A DNA stretch of 64,000 bases from Paralithodes platypus (lineage: Eukaryota > Arthropoda > Malacostraca > Decapoda > Lithodidae): NCBI GenBank assembly GCA_032716605.1, contig CM064545.1:9949564-10013563 (forward strand). The letters run 5' to 3'. The position numbers and the translations under genes are program-made. This document shows, one piece after another, positions 9,480 through 20,894 of the stretch; the stretch's first letter is position 1, and every line of letters starts with the position of its first letter. The notes under the pieces are model-generated. The model saw only the letters and a list, made by a program, of their open reading frames with translations, ran no database searches and was not told the DNA's origin.

Positions 9480-11060
9480 TATATATCCCAGACGTAAAAA
9501 TGTAAGCCTAATCTCTTCAACCTTTCTTCATATGGAAGATTTCTAATAGTATGGACCAGTTTTTGTCATTCTACGTTGTACTCTCTCCAAGGAATCTATG
9601 TCCATTCGAATAGAGATACCAAACTTGGACAGCGTAATCCATGTGTGGTCTCAATAACGCTAGATAAAGTTTTATGATTACGCCCTGTTCTATTACTCAC
9701 ACATCTAGATATAAATCCGATAACTCTATTTGCTATATTTCGAGCACTAATACATTGATTTCTAGGTTTAAAATCCCAGGTGACAATGACTCCCAAATCT
9801 GTTTCATTATATGAGTTTCTTATATGCAAGTTATCTAATCTATATCCTGCATTTTCTATCGAGTTCCCAAATTGTACTACACAGCACTTATCTACGTTGA
9901 ACTTCATCTACCAATTTACTGCCCATTCGTGTAGTGTATCTAGATCTCTTTTGAGAGCCTGAATATCATGATCAGAGTTGATCAGTCTTCCTATTTTAGT
10001 GTCATCTGCAAATTTACTGATTTTGATAGTTATTCCTACATCAAGATCATTAATAAAAATGATAAACAGCAGAGGGCCCAAAACAGATCCTTGTGGGGCT
10101 CCACTCTTTACTGTACCTCAGTCAGACTGTATACCATTTATGCTAGCTCTTTGCTTCCTACCAATTAACCATGACCTAATCCATCTTATCAGAGTTCCCC
10201 CTATTCCACGAGTTTCTATTTTCCATAGCAATATTTCGTGGGGGACTTTACCGAATGCCTTACTGAAATCTAGATAAATTGTATCATATTCTTTGTCGTT
10301 GTCTGCTGCCTCGTATACTTGGGAAATCAATAAATTAGTGAGACAGACCCTTCGTGAATCCATGCCGAGTTTCTTATAATAATTAAATGACGTTCTAAAT
10401 GTTCTCTTATTTTGTGCACAATTTGATTCTAATAGTTTGCCTACAACCGATGTCAAACTGTTTAGACGGTAATTCGAAGCAATAGATTTATCTCCTTTTT
10501 TAAGATTGGCACCACATTCGCAAGTCTCCACTCAAGGACTAGGAAAATTAAATTATTAAATAGTCTGAGGGTAACTATTTCTTCTTTACATTCCTTTAAT
10601 ACTCTAGGATATATGGAGTCCGGCCCAGGTGACTTCTGTGGTTTTAGTTTGTCTAACTGCCCAAGTACAACATTTCTACTATATATTTCACTAAAATAAA
10701 TTCTTATCTTCCAATATGGAGCCTCCTGGTATCAGCGCTAATCTTCGTCTGTGAAATATATAGAAAGTTTATTTTTTTTATGGTTCTACATATAGGCCTA
10801 CAGTATCTACTTCGTTATCTATAAGTATTCCTGTATCATAAGAGGGCCTATTTTATCTGTAACTTTCGTTTTGCATAACTGGAAGAACCACTTTGGGTTA
10901 GATTTGATTCCCTAGTAATTTTGATCTCGTAATTACGCTTTGCTTTCCTAATATCAGCTTTAATTTGTCTAATAAGATTTGCATAATAATTTCTTAAATG
11001 TTCTTCGCCTCTCTTTGTTTCATATACGCTCCTTTCTTTAAGCCTACGTATATTGATATT
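9480..11060 (-). pseudogene. Antisense CR1-like LINE, degraded
   Basis: From high to low coordinates the minus strand encodes an EN-RT linker (about 10.9-11.06 kb), then RT pieces: NYRLNSLTSVVGKLLE, YDTIYLDFSKAFGKVPHEILLW and SWLIGRKQRASINGIQSD in 10118-10531, and MKFNVDKCCVVQFGN, NETDLGVIV, NRVIGFISRCV in 9596-9907. The order and motifs are those of the CR1 copies at 12.1 and 31.6 kb, but the family is clearly different. Many stops and frameshifts are present. The 3' end stops inside coding sequence near 9481. Confidence 0.8.
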
Positions 11061-11219
11061 AGTTCAACCATCTTGTTGTTATTTCTGCCATTATTTGCAA
11101 TGTTAATATTGTTTTGTTATTAATGTTTGTACTAGTGTTCAGCTATTTATATTATTATTCCCCCCAATTTTATGTATTATCATTTGTTTTGCAGATCACA
11201 CATGACTATATCACAATTT

Positions 11220-11330
11220 ATCACTCTTATAACGATCATTATTATTATTGTTATTATTATTTCTATTATTAGTGTTACTATTATTATTATTATTTTTGTT
11301 ATTATTTCTAATATTGTATACTGTTGTTTA
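11220..11330. repeat. ATT-rich trinucleotide simple repeat
   Basis: Imperfect ATT/GTT repeats, followed by a C run at 11341-11355. Confidence 0.8.
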
Positions 11331-12112
11331 CCATCTGTTTCCCCCCCCCCCCCCCTTGTCTACCATCCATGCCCTTCCCTTTCCCCCCTGAGTGGTCAAG
11401 AGAAGAGTCGAAACTTGTTGTGCCATAATAAACACATTATACTACCATGTTGGTTTAATTCTCCATGCAAGGATTCACGGCATTGTTAATATGTCTCTCC
11501 TATACAGTCTATACTGGAAAAACCATTTTAACTCCATTAACACGGCTAATGTTGCAGTGTTATCAGCTACTATTCATGCACTTTAACAGTAATGTTTCAT
11601 TTAGCACAACTATTTTTGCAACCTATACATAATTGAATACAATATTTGTTTGAACGCTCAAACTTATATCAAAGCGATATAATTCAGACATGGATACTAA
11701 TATATGTTACTGAAGACAAATCAACGAAGTACAGTCTTTTACTAGCAAATAATTAGCTTTTTATTATAAATATTTCTTAGAGTCGTAATCTAGAAGTGTA
11801 TAAGAATCGATACTAGCAGTTACTACCCATAAAATAGTGTATAGAAAGTTGAGAGTTATCACATTATCAAACGGACATATTAGGCTTGATCGTATCCTAT
11901 GGACGCTAGAGGCCCCACATTGTGGTCAGATCAGAAATATAACGTTGAGTGGGCTCTCCTCTTATACACGTGCCAGTCTCCTTGGTAGAGGGTAGACTCT
12001 GCCGCTCACCCTTGGTCCCGTTCCCCCCCTCGGTTCCCTTGACACTACCCTCATCTGCTTCCGCATCGACCAAGTTGGTCTGGCCTTCCACCTCTACTAC
12101 CTGTTCTACTTA
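11331..12112. other. No gene seen
   Basis: AT-rich up to ~11880, then a GC-richer stretch (11890-12112) of unknown origin ending at the truncated 5' end of a CR1. No supportable reading frame. Confidence 0.4.
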
Positions 12113-12150
12113 ATGTTCTAAGCAATATCACCGTTACAGAGCGAGAAGTA

Positions 12151-12444
12151 TTGAATTGTTTAGATAAACTCAAGGTAAATAAAATGCCTGGACCTGATAC
12201 AATCTCGCCTAGAGTTCTAAAGGAAGCTAAGGATGAGCTCTCCAAACCACTGACATTACTATTCAATAAATCCTTGCAGTCTGGAACTATGCCCGATCAG
12301 TGGAAACTAGCCAACATAACACCGATATTCAAAAAAGGCAGCAAATCCCTACCCAGTAACTATCGTCCAATTAGCTTAACCTCAGTTGTATGTAAAATGC
12401 TAGAAACGGTCATACGAGACAGACTCGTAAATCACTTAGAGTAA
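12151..12444 (+). pseudogene. CR1 ORF2, RT N-terminal segment (nonsense-truncated)
   Basis: Encodes the entry into RT (KMPGPDTISPRVLKEA, TPIFKKGSKSLPSNYRPISLT). The frame ends at TAA 12442-12444, where copy beta has GAA. A few bases later there is a 2-bp deletion relative to beta (ACTTAAAGACTC against ACTTAAAGATACTC). Both lesions are specific to this copy. Confidence 0.85.
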
Positions 12445-12649
12445 AATAACATACTTAAAGACTCAACACGGCTTTCGTAAAAAACGTTCCTGTTTAACAA
12501 ACCTCTTAGACTTCTTCCACGATATCCTCAACCTCTACGATGAGAGTAAAGCTGTAGATATTATATACCTTGATTTTCAAAAGGCCTTTGACAAAGTTCC
12601 CCACAAACGTTTACTGCTAAAACTAAAAGCGCATGGAATACAAGACGGT

Positions 12650-13657
12650 GTGTTGAAATGGATAGAAAATTGGCTCAGCGACAGAAAGCAAAGAGTAGTC
12701 ATAAACGGTAAGGCATCTAAATGGACCAATGTAAGTAGCGGGGTACCCCAGGGATCGGTACTAGGACCAATTCTCTTTCTAATTTACATCAACGACATAG
12801 ATGAGGGTCTCACCTGTACAATCTCAAAATTTGCTGACGATACAAAAATTGCAAATAGCGTACTCTCAAAAGAACAAGTTGACGATATGCAACACAATCT
12901 AGATAAATTGTCATGTTGGGCCCAAAATTGGCAAATGAGTTTCAATGCGGATAAATGTAAAGTACTACATATCGGATACCTAAATGAGAAAGCAAACTAT
13001 TCGATGAATGGCACTCAGCTTAAGAATGTAAACAGAGAAACCGATCTGGGAGTAACAATATCGAGTAACCTAAAACCGAGTCAACAATGTTCAGAAGTTG
13101 TTAAGAAGGCAAACAAAATAATTGGCTTTATAGGCAGGTCATTTGAGCATAAATCCAAAGAAGTTATCCTAACCCTTTACAATTCCTTAGTCCGCCCTCT
13201 TCTGGAATACTGCGTTCAATCCTGGTGCCCTTATTACCAAAAAGATATAAACAAGCTAGAACGAGTTCAACGTAGAGTTACCAAAATGATACCTAGCCTA
13301 AAGAACAAACCATACGAAGAGCGTCTTAGAGAATTAAATCTATTTCCTTTAACCCAGCGCAGATTAAGAGGTGACTTAATTCAAGTGTTCAAAATCATCA
13401 AAGGCATCGACAATATGAACTGTAGTAAATACTTCACTATCGACCAATCTAATTACACGCCGGGAAACGGTTGCAAAATTATTGGTAAATCTTTTAACTC
13501 ACACGAATCTAAGAATTTCTTCTTCAATCGAGTTGTCAACTTGTGGAATGGGCTTCCCCGAAACGTTATAGACTGCATCACCGTTGATTCATTTAAACTC
13601 CGCCTAGACAAATATCTCGCATCAAACCCGCGACTGACTGCGTTTGTAAATGAATAA
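12650..13657 (+). CDS. CR1 ORF2, RT palm to C-terminus (open, 335 codons)
   Basis: The frame is open from the RT palm to the natural end. Visible motifs are SSGVPQGSVLGPILFLIYI, ISKFADDTKIANS (intact catalytic FADD), FNADKCKVLHIGY, RETDLGVTIS, PLLEYCVQSWCPYY, RRVTKMIPSL and the C-terminal VNLWNGLPRNVIDC … LASNPRLTAFVNE. The methionine at 12650 is internal, since palm sequence (DIIYLDFQKAFDKVPHK) lies upstream in the same frame. With the lesions at 12.44-12.47 kb, no full protein can be made. Confidence 0.85.
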   Translation: MLKWIENWLSDRKQRVVINGKASKWTNVSSGVPQGSVLGPILFLIYINDIDEGLTCTISKFADDTKIANSVLSKEQVDDMQHNLDKLSCWAQNWQMSFNADKCKVLHIGYLNEKANYSMNGTQLKNVNRETDLGVTISSNLKPSQQCSEVVKKANKIIGFIGRSFEHKSKEVILTLYNSLVRPLLEYCVQSWCPYYQKDINKLERVQRRVTKMIPSLKNKPYEERLRELNLFPLTQRRLRGDLIQVFKIIKGIDNMNCSKYFTIDQSNYTPGNGCKIIGKSFNSHESKNFFFNRVVNLWNGLPRNVIDCITVDSFKLRLDKYLASNPRLTAFVNE

Positions 13658-13924
13658 CTTTATTTTATCCCCCCCCCCCTCAGTTACTAACCCATCTGTC
13701 CCCTACTAACTTCCTAATCCTGCCACGGACATTAGTTCCAGGGCAGTAATTCCCTTTCCAATGTTCCCTTACCCACTCTAAACCACTGTATGGACACTTG
13801 ATCCTCAGTGTTTTGGAGGACAAGCAACCTAGAAGGGTCACTAGATCTGTTGTTGCTTGATTTCCTTTGTACTCCTTTGTACTCCTTTGTACTCCTTTGT
13901 ACCTTTGACTGGTTCTTGATCCAT

Positions 13925-14150
13925 TCTGCCAGTGGTGCCGGACAGCGGAAGAGACGGTTGATCACTACCTTCTCCACTGCCCTTGTTTTTACTCCCATAA
14001 GACCCTTCTTTGCTGCAGTCTCCTCTCTTTAGGAGTCTCTGACCCTCCCCGTCCTGTTGGGGAGCCGTGGCCTGCACCCTGCCTTCTGAAAATGTGTTCT
14101 CAAGCACACAAAGATCTTCTTGTGGCGCTCGGGCCAATTCGGCCGCCTGT
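13925..14150 (+). pseudogene. Possible LINE C-terminal zinc-binding tail
   Basis: One + frame reads CRTAEETVDHYLLHCPCFY followed by a leucine-rich stretch. It resembles the CxxC…E-T-HxxxxC module at the C-terminus of some LINE polyproteins. It directly follows the alpha CR1 tail. It is short and unsupported by any other domain here. Confidence 0.4.
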
Positions 14151-14299
14151 GATTACCTCCCTGTAGTGGACTGCGGTAGGGTTTATGGAGCCCGCTCAAA
14201 CAACCCTTCAATCAAGAAGCAAGTCCAAGAAGTTATCAAGAAAACGAAGTTAAGTTGTCATGGTATTTTATCTTTGTTTTATTGTGATCTACTATGAAC

Positions 14300-15100
14300 A
14301 TATTATAGTAGCCTATCTGGACAATATATAATGTGTTAAAAATTGTATGAATCAAGGATGCATAATCAAAACCTCCTCTAATATATACACAAAGTTGCTG
14401 CGTCAATTTCACAACTTTGTTTACATAAGCAACATTATATAACTTATTATCCTTACTTGATAAACAATGCTTCTCAACGAAGCTTTATATAGCTTATCCA
14501 CGTAGGTCATTGTTCATTAATTTTAAAGGTATCTGAAGTCCATAGTTGTACATACAACCATCACTACTGTCGACCAATCAAGGTTTTGAGTTAAGAAGTG
14601 GCAATGGTGTTATGCGAGGTTATAATTCAAGGCGCTTTATAGTAGTTCGTTATTTCCATCTTAAGAAAGCTTAGAACTCTGAATACTCAACTGGTACATA
14701 ACTCACTTCAATATTACATATCTCATATCAATCATAATCAATGTCATAGACTACACAATTTCGGTACACACGTTTTATTTCTTACTTAGCTATGGTACAA
14801 GCATAGTAAATAATAATCGAGTGTCATGTATATAGTGATGTGCTCGGTTCAATCATACATCAATAATAGAATAAAAATACATAATCCTGAATAATATAAC
14901 TTCAGGAATGAGTAAAATAAGATCATAGAATAGTACATGTAAATACACACAATGTTACTACATTAATCACAATATAAGTAAACACAGAGAGGTTGGTCTC
15001 AAAACAATAAATAATATCCTGATGGTAAACTGGCAACGGCGAGGTAGCTAGCGGAGCAAGGTAAATAAAGATTACTGAGGTGGCATACGCGCAGTGATAA
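14300..15100. other. No gene seen
   Basis: AT-rich sequence without a supportable open frame or recognisable repeat. Confidence 0.5.
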
Positions 15101-15104
15101 GGTT

Positions 15105-15560
15105 ATAAGGTTGGACAAAATTCAAAATAAAGCTATTAGATTAATCAATAACCCTGCAATCACACAGAACCTTCCTACATTATCCATACGAAGAAACGTT
15201 GCATCCCTTGCATTATTCTACAGATATTTTCACAGCAATTGTTCCGAGGAACTTGCTTCAATTGTGCCGCCTCTCCACATCTTTCCCCGTAGAACTAGGG
15301 CAGCTGAGAGCGCCCATGAATTTACACTTTCTCCTCCACAATGCAGAACTTCTGCTTATCAGAATTCATTTATCCACAGAGCTACTACTCTTTGGAATTC
15401 ACTTCCTTCGAATTGCTTTCCACAAACTTACAATCTACAAATGTTTAAATCCAGTTGTTACAAACATTTTGTGAATGGAGGATGCCTTTAGGAACATGGA
15501 CCTTTTTGTTTTATCTGTGTTTTTCCTTCCTCCGTTCATTGTCTCTAAAAAAATAAATAA
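15105..15560 (+). mobile_element. 5'-truncated LINE, same family as 6.6-9.3 kb
   Basis: The open frame 15111-15491 encodes LDKIQNKAIRLINNPAITQ, NLPTLSIRRNV, CSEELASIVPP, AYQNSFIHRATTLWNSLPS and ends KHFVNGGCL. This is the intact C-terminus of the family seen antisense at 6.74-7.14 kb. A short 3' UTR and an A-rich tail (15547-15565) follow. Confidence 0.85.
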
Positions 15561-15986
15561 ATATGTAAATTAGGATATTAAATGATATGTGAATAACTTT
15601 TACATTAATTCAACAAATAGAAGATATAAATCTTAATTAAGTCAAAGAGTCACAATAATTTATATAAATTCAATGATACGGTAAAAAATATAATTGTTAG
15701 TATGCGTGATTGAAATTCTCGTCGGTGAGAAGTTAATGCGACGTGAATGATTGGAGTTTAAATCAGGAAGCGTAATCTTTAGAATAGTCTAACTAGGAGA
15801 CTGATAAGTAAACACTCTCTGTGAACGACTTATACATGCAATCACGTACCCAGCTAGTAATACATATAACAAGATCTGATTGACTGTTCACTGGAATTTA
15901 CGTAGACTGTGCATGTATATAATCCGAACGAATATATGTATATTTCTTATCCGGAATATAGGAAACGGTCTTCCAAGAATTATATA
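15561..15986. other. No gene seen
   Basis: AT-rich; nothing recognised. Confidence 0.5.
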
Positions 15987-15988
15987 TA

Positions 15989-16352
15989 CAGAGCGGTCCA
16001 GAAACATCTCCCCATAGGAAATCCTTGTGTATTGCCCATAGGGTATTCCTATATTATTTGATCTGCATCTGTATGTGGTAACCCAGGTTCGAATCTCGAT
16101 GGATCACATGCTAAAAATAAATGCAATACAAATAAATAAAGTTATATAAAAAAAAAAAAATTTATTTATATATATTTGTTTGTTTATTGTTATTATATTT
16201 ATATTTTAGCATGTGATTCAATGAAATTCGAACCTGGGTTACCACATACAGATGCAGATCAAATATATAGGAATGCAGATCAAATAATATAGGAATACCC
16301 TATGGGCAATACACAGGAATTTCCTATGGGGAGATGTTTCTGGACCGCTCTG
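15989..16352. mobile_element. Foldback MITE with ~125-150-bp arms, TA target site
   Basis: The left arm (15989-~16118, starting CAGAGCGGTCCAGAAAC) is repeated in inverted order at ~16203-16352 (ending GTTTCTGGACCGCTCTG). The element is bordered by TA on both sides (15987-15988, 16353-16354), as in Tc1/mariner-type MITEs. The right arm carries an extra ~25-bp internal duplication (GGAATGCAGATCAAAT). Each arm contains a tRNA B-box-like GGTTCGAATCT. Confidence 0.85.
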
Positions 16353-17616
16353 TATATCAATCCCACGTTTTAAGGTATGTTCTGTTCTCTCAAAATGAGT
16401 GACGATAACTAGGAGAAGAAGATATTTAATAATCTCTAATATTACGTTATTATGAACACTAACATATCTTGTTCAACCCTTCGCTAATAATCATCAAAAA
16501 CACTTTATCAAACAAGAGGCACTTAAAAGATTCAGGTAGCCCATGAGAGGATCTGGCCACACTTGGTGACTGATTACGGTGTCCTATCCTGTCGACACCA
16601 GGGTACGTCTTCTTCACACACTCGTACTAGAAGATACACTCTCTAGCTCGTCCACACAACTTTCTTCGGGATCACTAACGCTGTCTATGGTTATACTATT
16701 TTAAGGGGATTCTGGCTAACCCCTACGGAAGTATTTCTCCGAATCGATATTTCACAATTAAGCACGTTCGCCCAGGAGGTAGGTACCCGAAAGTGAATTC
16801 TATGTTGCCTACCTAACTCTAGGCCCTAGTAGGTGATATTCCGTTTTTATTAAGGCGTACAGGTGTGGCGTTTCGGAATATAAGAGGCATGCGTAATACA
16901 GTTTTAGATTTATGCTGAGGTTATTAAAGTTCCTAACATTATTTTACATATATCATTACAATGGTGAATACATTCTATATTTATTAATATTAGTTTGATG
17001 GATGAAGATGCCTTGATGTTTGGATGATAAATTAATTTCTGCTTTGGCTGCATACAGGTAATTTGGGTGTGATGTGGAATTAATTTATGATGAGGGGGAA
17101 TATGAGGATTTCACTTGTTTGTCTTCTTAGTTGTTGTAGTTGTTTACATGATGTTCAGGTTGGAAATACGGAAATTGAAATGTTGGAGGTTGGAGGTTGG
17201 AGGCGCATTTGCCTAAACATTTCTTCACTGTAGTCCAGGTCTGCCTCGAGTAAGGGAATACCTCGATGTGTAGGGAGCGGCGCGTGTTGACCAATTGGGT
17301 AGTGGCCGTGATGACTGGGGAGCGGCCTCCCTGTATTGCCTCGCGCAGTTACTGTGGTGCTTTCTACCTTTCTGCTTGGGGTGGGGAGACTTACTGATTT
17401 TATTTGCTCTGCATTTAATGGTAGCAATGCGGCATTGTAGCTGTTGCTTCTCCTCTTGATACGGGAGCAGGTTCTTTGGGCTGTTTTGGCTCATGTTGGT
17501 CGAGCCCCGTCACTTCAAATGGTATAGTATAATAGGTAAAACGCATTATCTAACTACTCCTTGGAACTTTCTCTCTCTCTTATAAACACAAACTAAGGAA
17601 TACAAAATTAACTGTA
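16353..17616. other. No convincing gene
   Basis: Two overlapping minus-strand open frames of about 90 codons lie at 17155-17494. They have no recognisable motif and an arginine/serine/proline-rich composition. I do not support either as a gene. Confidence 0.4.

Positions 17617-17618
<2 letters not shown>

Positions 17619-17683
<65 letters not shown>
17619..17683. repeat. (TA)n microsatellite
   Basis: About 65 bp of pure TA, followed by GATA/GA-rich sequence. Confidence 0.95.
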
Positions 17684-17686
<3 letters not shown>

Positions 17687-17704
17687 GATAGAGATAGAGA
17701 GAGA

Positions 17705-18060
17705 GATTTAGACCTTGTGGTCCATTGCGACGAGATATTCGTAAGTGGAATGAGAGAGATTGTATTGTGCACTACACTCATTGAAGTGTGTGCAAAATAA
17801 TATATAGTCTCTTTTTGAACTGCTCTGCTGAAGAACTATTTACAACTGCTGAGGGAAGTTTGTTCCATGTAGAACATATCTTATATGTGAAACGGTTTCC
17901 ACATTTAGGCCTACTAGTGCGGAACCTTTTCATTTCCAACTTCTAAACATGGTTGCGTGTTATTTTCATATTGAAGCTGTACACTTTGTTATAATCCATA
18001 TTGTCAAACCCATTAAGTATTTTAAACACTTCAATGACACGTTTTTTCTGCCAGTCGCCA
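17705..18060 (-). pseudogene. CR1-like LINE C-terminus, antisense
   Basis: The minus strand reads QKKRVIEVFKILNGFDNMDY, then a stop after ITRNHV, then KMKRFRTSRP-like sequence with RFTYKICSTWNKLPSAVVNS and AEQFKKRL. These are the RRxxGDLIxxFKI and WNxLP blocks at the end of CR1-type ORF2. At least one in-frame stop is present, and the upstream RT is missing. Confidence 0.7.
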
Positions 18061-18214
18061 CTGAAGCGTCAAGACACACTTCATCTCGCCACTTGACAAT
18101 TTGACCAACATTTGAGTATTATATTGGTAATCCTCTCATTTTTTCGCATAGACTGTAGTTAAATGACTGTTGAACAGCCCAGAAGTTGCCTTGCATGGTA
18201 TTTTGCTGTATGTT

Positions 18215-18335
18215 TTACTTAATTTTTATTTTTTTATTTTATTTTTTTTCTATATTCCAACTTACTTCCTCTCGGGCATAGGCTGAGAGCCTTAACATTC
18301 ACCGCTTTACAATGAACAGTGAAGCCCGTGAGGTC
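18215..18335 (-). repeat. T-tailed dispersed repeat (shared with 60.3 kb)
   Basis: A T-rich run is followed by CTATATTCCAACTTACTTCC and CTCGGGCATAGGCTGAG. The same block follows a long T run at 60314-60390. This looks like the A-tailed 3' end of a minus-strand retroposon. Confidence 0.65.
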
Positions 18336-18765
18336 TTGTTCCAGTCTAGGGAGTGAGACATGTGAAGCACGTAGAGTACAATGAGCACCTGCCATCTTGC
18401 CTTCACATGAGGCACGGTGCTCACTCATGGCCCGAAACGACTCCATCTCTGAAGCCACCTCGTTCCCGTGCTTCACTGTCTCACCCCCTACACTCGGACT
18501 CTCACACTTACACACACACAACGCCACCTGTTGAGCAGATAACTCACCACTCACTTGATGAAAGTTTGTCAAAACATTCCTTGTTTGGATAGCATAGTGA
18601 CAACATCGCCACCTATGTAAACAAACCCACTTCTTGTGTTATATATATTCAACTCTAGCCGTCATTGTACTTAGTTGGACTTTTAAAAAATCTAAATTTA
18701 CTATCTAAATTAAGTAGAAGTGCCGTTTTGCCCAAAATCAATACGGCATACTTAACTCTGAGATG
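18336..18765. other. No gene seen
   Basis: Moderately GC-rich sequence with overlapping short frames and no motif; possibly more of the retroposon whose 3' end is at 18215. Confidence 0.3.
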
Positions 18766-18767
18766 GG

Positions 18768-19850
18768 TTACCATCATCACTACTAGTATCATCATCACTA
18801 CACTTGTCACCATCCTCACTACTAGTCACCATCACCATTACTAGTCATCACTAATACTATTTCAATCTTCATCATCAATACCACTGTCACCATCACCACT
18901 ACTACTAGTACTTTCACCATCATCACTAACACTGTCACCATCGTCACTACTATCACCATCATCACTACTATCACCATAATCCCTACTACTACTACTATCA
19001 CTACTACTGTCATCACTTTTTTTTTTTTTTTTTTATTATTAACCACTCAGTCTGTGCATCCCCTCTTTGGACCCTAGACTAGGTCAGAATAGTCATCAAA
19101 GCGCCTGACTTCGTTGTCATTCAGCTACTTCCTATTCCGGGGTAAGCACTCAGACTCATCATGGTGGATTACTACTACTACATTGATTTTTATTTAATAT
19201 TTTTCATACATTTCATGTTACTACTACTACCATCACCACCTCCACTACTACTATCAGCATCATCACTACTACTATCATCAAGAATACAGGACTCTCCCCG
19301 AAAACACCTTGCCTGATGTTTTCTCTCCTCGAAACGAAGTCGCCTATGATTATATTTTATATATTTGTATTTAACTAAACTAAAATAACCGAACCTAACT
19401 TAACCTAGCCTAACCCAACCTAACCTATGCAAAATTGGGCAAGTTCCTTTTATAAATGCGGGGCAAGTTGTTTTCAGGGCGACATCTCTAGTAACCATCA
19501 CCAACATCACCAATACTGTCACCATCATCACTACTACTATCCCCATCATCGGCACCACAATCACCACCACCATCATTACTACTATGACTCATCCCTACTA
19601 CTACTACTACCATCATTACTATTACTATCACAACTACTTTCACAATTACCATCACCATCACTACCCTAGTACCCATATCATCATCTCTACTGTTAACATG
19701 ATAACTGCTACCACAATTATAGCAACTATAACTACTACACACAGACACACTTTCGTCATCACTAAAGATATTCACCACCATGACAAATACTATCACAATC
19801 ACCAATACTATCACTACTAGTACCATAATCACTATTACAATTTCTGTGAA
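18768..19850. repeat. CAY/ATC trinucleotide-rich simple sequence blocks
   Basis: Three blocks (about 18768-19017, 19210-19280 and 19490-19850) are dominated by CAC, ATC and CTA triplets. They create long histidine/tyrosine or valine/methionine frames that are artefacts of composition. Confidence 0.85.
19388..19427 (-). repeat. Degenerate interstitial (TTAGG)n
   Basis: Seven or so consecutive AACCT pentamers with substitutions (AACCT, AACTT, AACCT, AGCCT, AACCC, AACCT, AACCT). This is the C-rich strand of the arthropod telomere repeat. Confidence 0.6.
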
Positions 19851-19972
19851 GAATGCCATCATCACTACTACCTCAGAAGAATGAGAGGGGCACACACACA
19901 CGCAAGCATACAGACAGAGTGAATACAATACTACACCACTCCTACGGGAGTGGGGAAGTGTGTGTGTGGGGA

Positions 19973-20091
19973 AGGGGGGGGGGGGGGGGGAAATTGGGCG
20001 ATTGCTGATTTTATTTTGATTTTTTTTTTTTTGGGGGGGAGAGGGAGATCCATCGTGGCGGTGGGCCCTCCCGGGAGGGGGGGGGGGGGTA
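19973..20091. repeat. Poly-G tracts
   Basis: Three G runs (19973-19990, ~20032-20038, ~20078-20088) and a T run. They could form quadruplexes and could also mark sequencing error. Confidence 0.7.
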
Positions 20092-20143
20092 CCACACAAT
20101 CACATGTTCCTTAGATAGCCTAGTCATATTACGACTATTTCCT

Positions 20144-20588
20144 TTAACCCGTACAGCCCCAGCGACGCGTCTGACGCGTCGGCGATGTATGTAATGCACA
20201 GCCCCAGAGACGCGCCTGACGCGTCACCCTAATTGCGTCGACCGTAACCTCAGGTGTAGCCACTCAAGAGGGCTCAGATTTGTATGGGAACTGTGTACGT
20301 ATCCCACGCAACCGTGCCGATGGTTGAAAACTCTCAAAGTCCACGTGCGTGCGCGCGAGCGCGCAATAACCTGTTTTTTTGGGATAACTGCCTTCAATTT
20401 TTTACTCTTGTAAAATCCGTTTTCGGGGCTCTGTAGGACCATTTTTAAAGCTTTTTGAGCGGTTTTTCGTGGTTTTTCCTTCATTCCTAACCCATTCGCT
20501 ATTGTTTCTGGAATAAAACCATTTTTTGAAAACCGGCCGGGTTCTGGTGCGCAAACATTACAAAACTAGCCGGGGCTCCACGGGTTAA
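20144..20588 (+). mobile_element. PiggyBac-type MITE A1 (445 bp, TTAA both ends)
   Basis: TTAA at 20144-20147 and 20585-20588 border the element. The ends are inverted repeats, TTAACCCGTACAGCCCCAG and TTAACCCGTGGAGCCCCGG. Inside the left end are two copies of a near-palindrome, GACGCGTCTGACGCGTC (20164-20180) and GACGCGCCTGACGCGTC (20209-20225), 45 bp apart. An inverted second copy (A2) is at 59285-59730. There is no coding capacity, so it would depend on a transposase supplied in trans. Confidence 0.85.
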
Positions 20589-20723
20589 CTAAACGCAGAT
20601 TTAAGGGTGACCTAATTCAAGCGTTCAAAATCACCAAATGAACCGACAATATGAACTGTAATATGTAATTTGCAATCGACAAATCAACTTACATGCGGGG
20701 AAATGGTTGTAAAATCATTGGTA

Positions 20724-20894
20724 TGTATGTATGTATGTATGAATATACTCTGGCACATACCCCATTGCTGGGGATGGCCGAGACGAGACAGAGATCGAAC
20801 AGAAGCATCATTTAAAGTTCCTATTCTCAGGGTCCGGGATCACCTTTACGTTCCCTCGCTCGTTTATCTGTCTCTTCGAGTAGGAGAATTATAC
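20724..20894 (-). mobile_element. Short retroposed fragment with GTAT tail, 11-bp TSD
   Basis: AATCATTGGTA flanks the insert at 20713-20723 and 20895-20905. The left edge is a (TGTA)n run, so on the minus strand the fragment ends in a tetranucleotide tail as RTE-type LINEs and SINEs do. The body (171 bp in all) is unrecognised. Confidence 0.75.

Larger units (their letters stand above)
12113..13905 (+). mobile_element. CR1 LINE copy alpha, 5'-truncated
   Basis: The sequence is nearly identical to copy beta (31.63-33.39 kb) from about 12113 to the 3' tail. The 3' end consists of repeats of the 10-mer TTTGTACTCC at 13865-13902. All CR1 copies of this family in the window share this tail (13.9, 33.4, 23.2 antisense, 40.1 antisense), as expected for CR1-type retrotransposition. 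Confidence 0.9.

Noticed and set aside
18822..20099. His/Tyr-rich and Val/Met-rich frames, up to 203 codons
   Set aside because: They arise from CAY-type trinucleotide repeats and poly-G; no motif or codon character.
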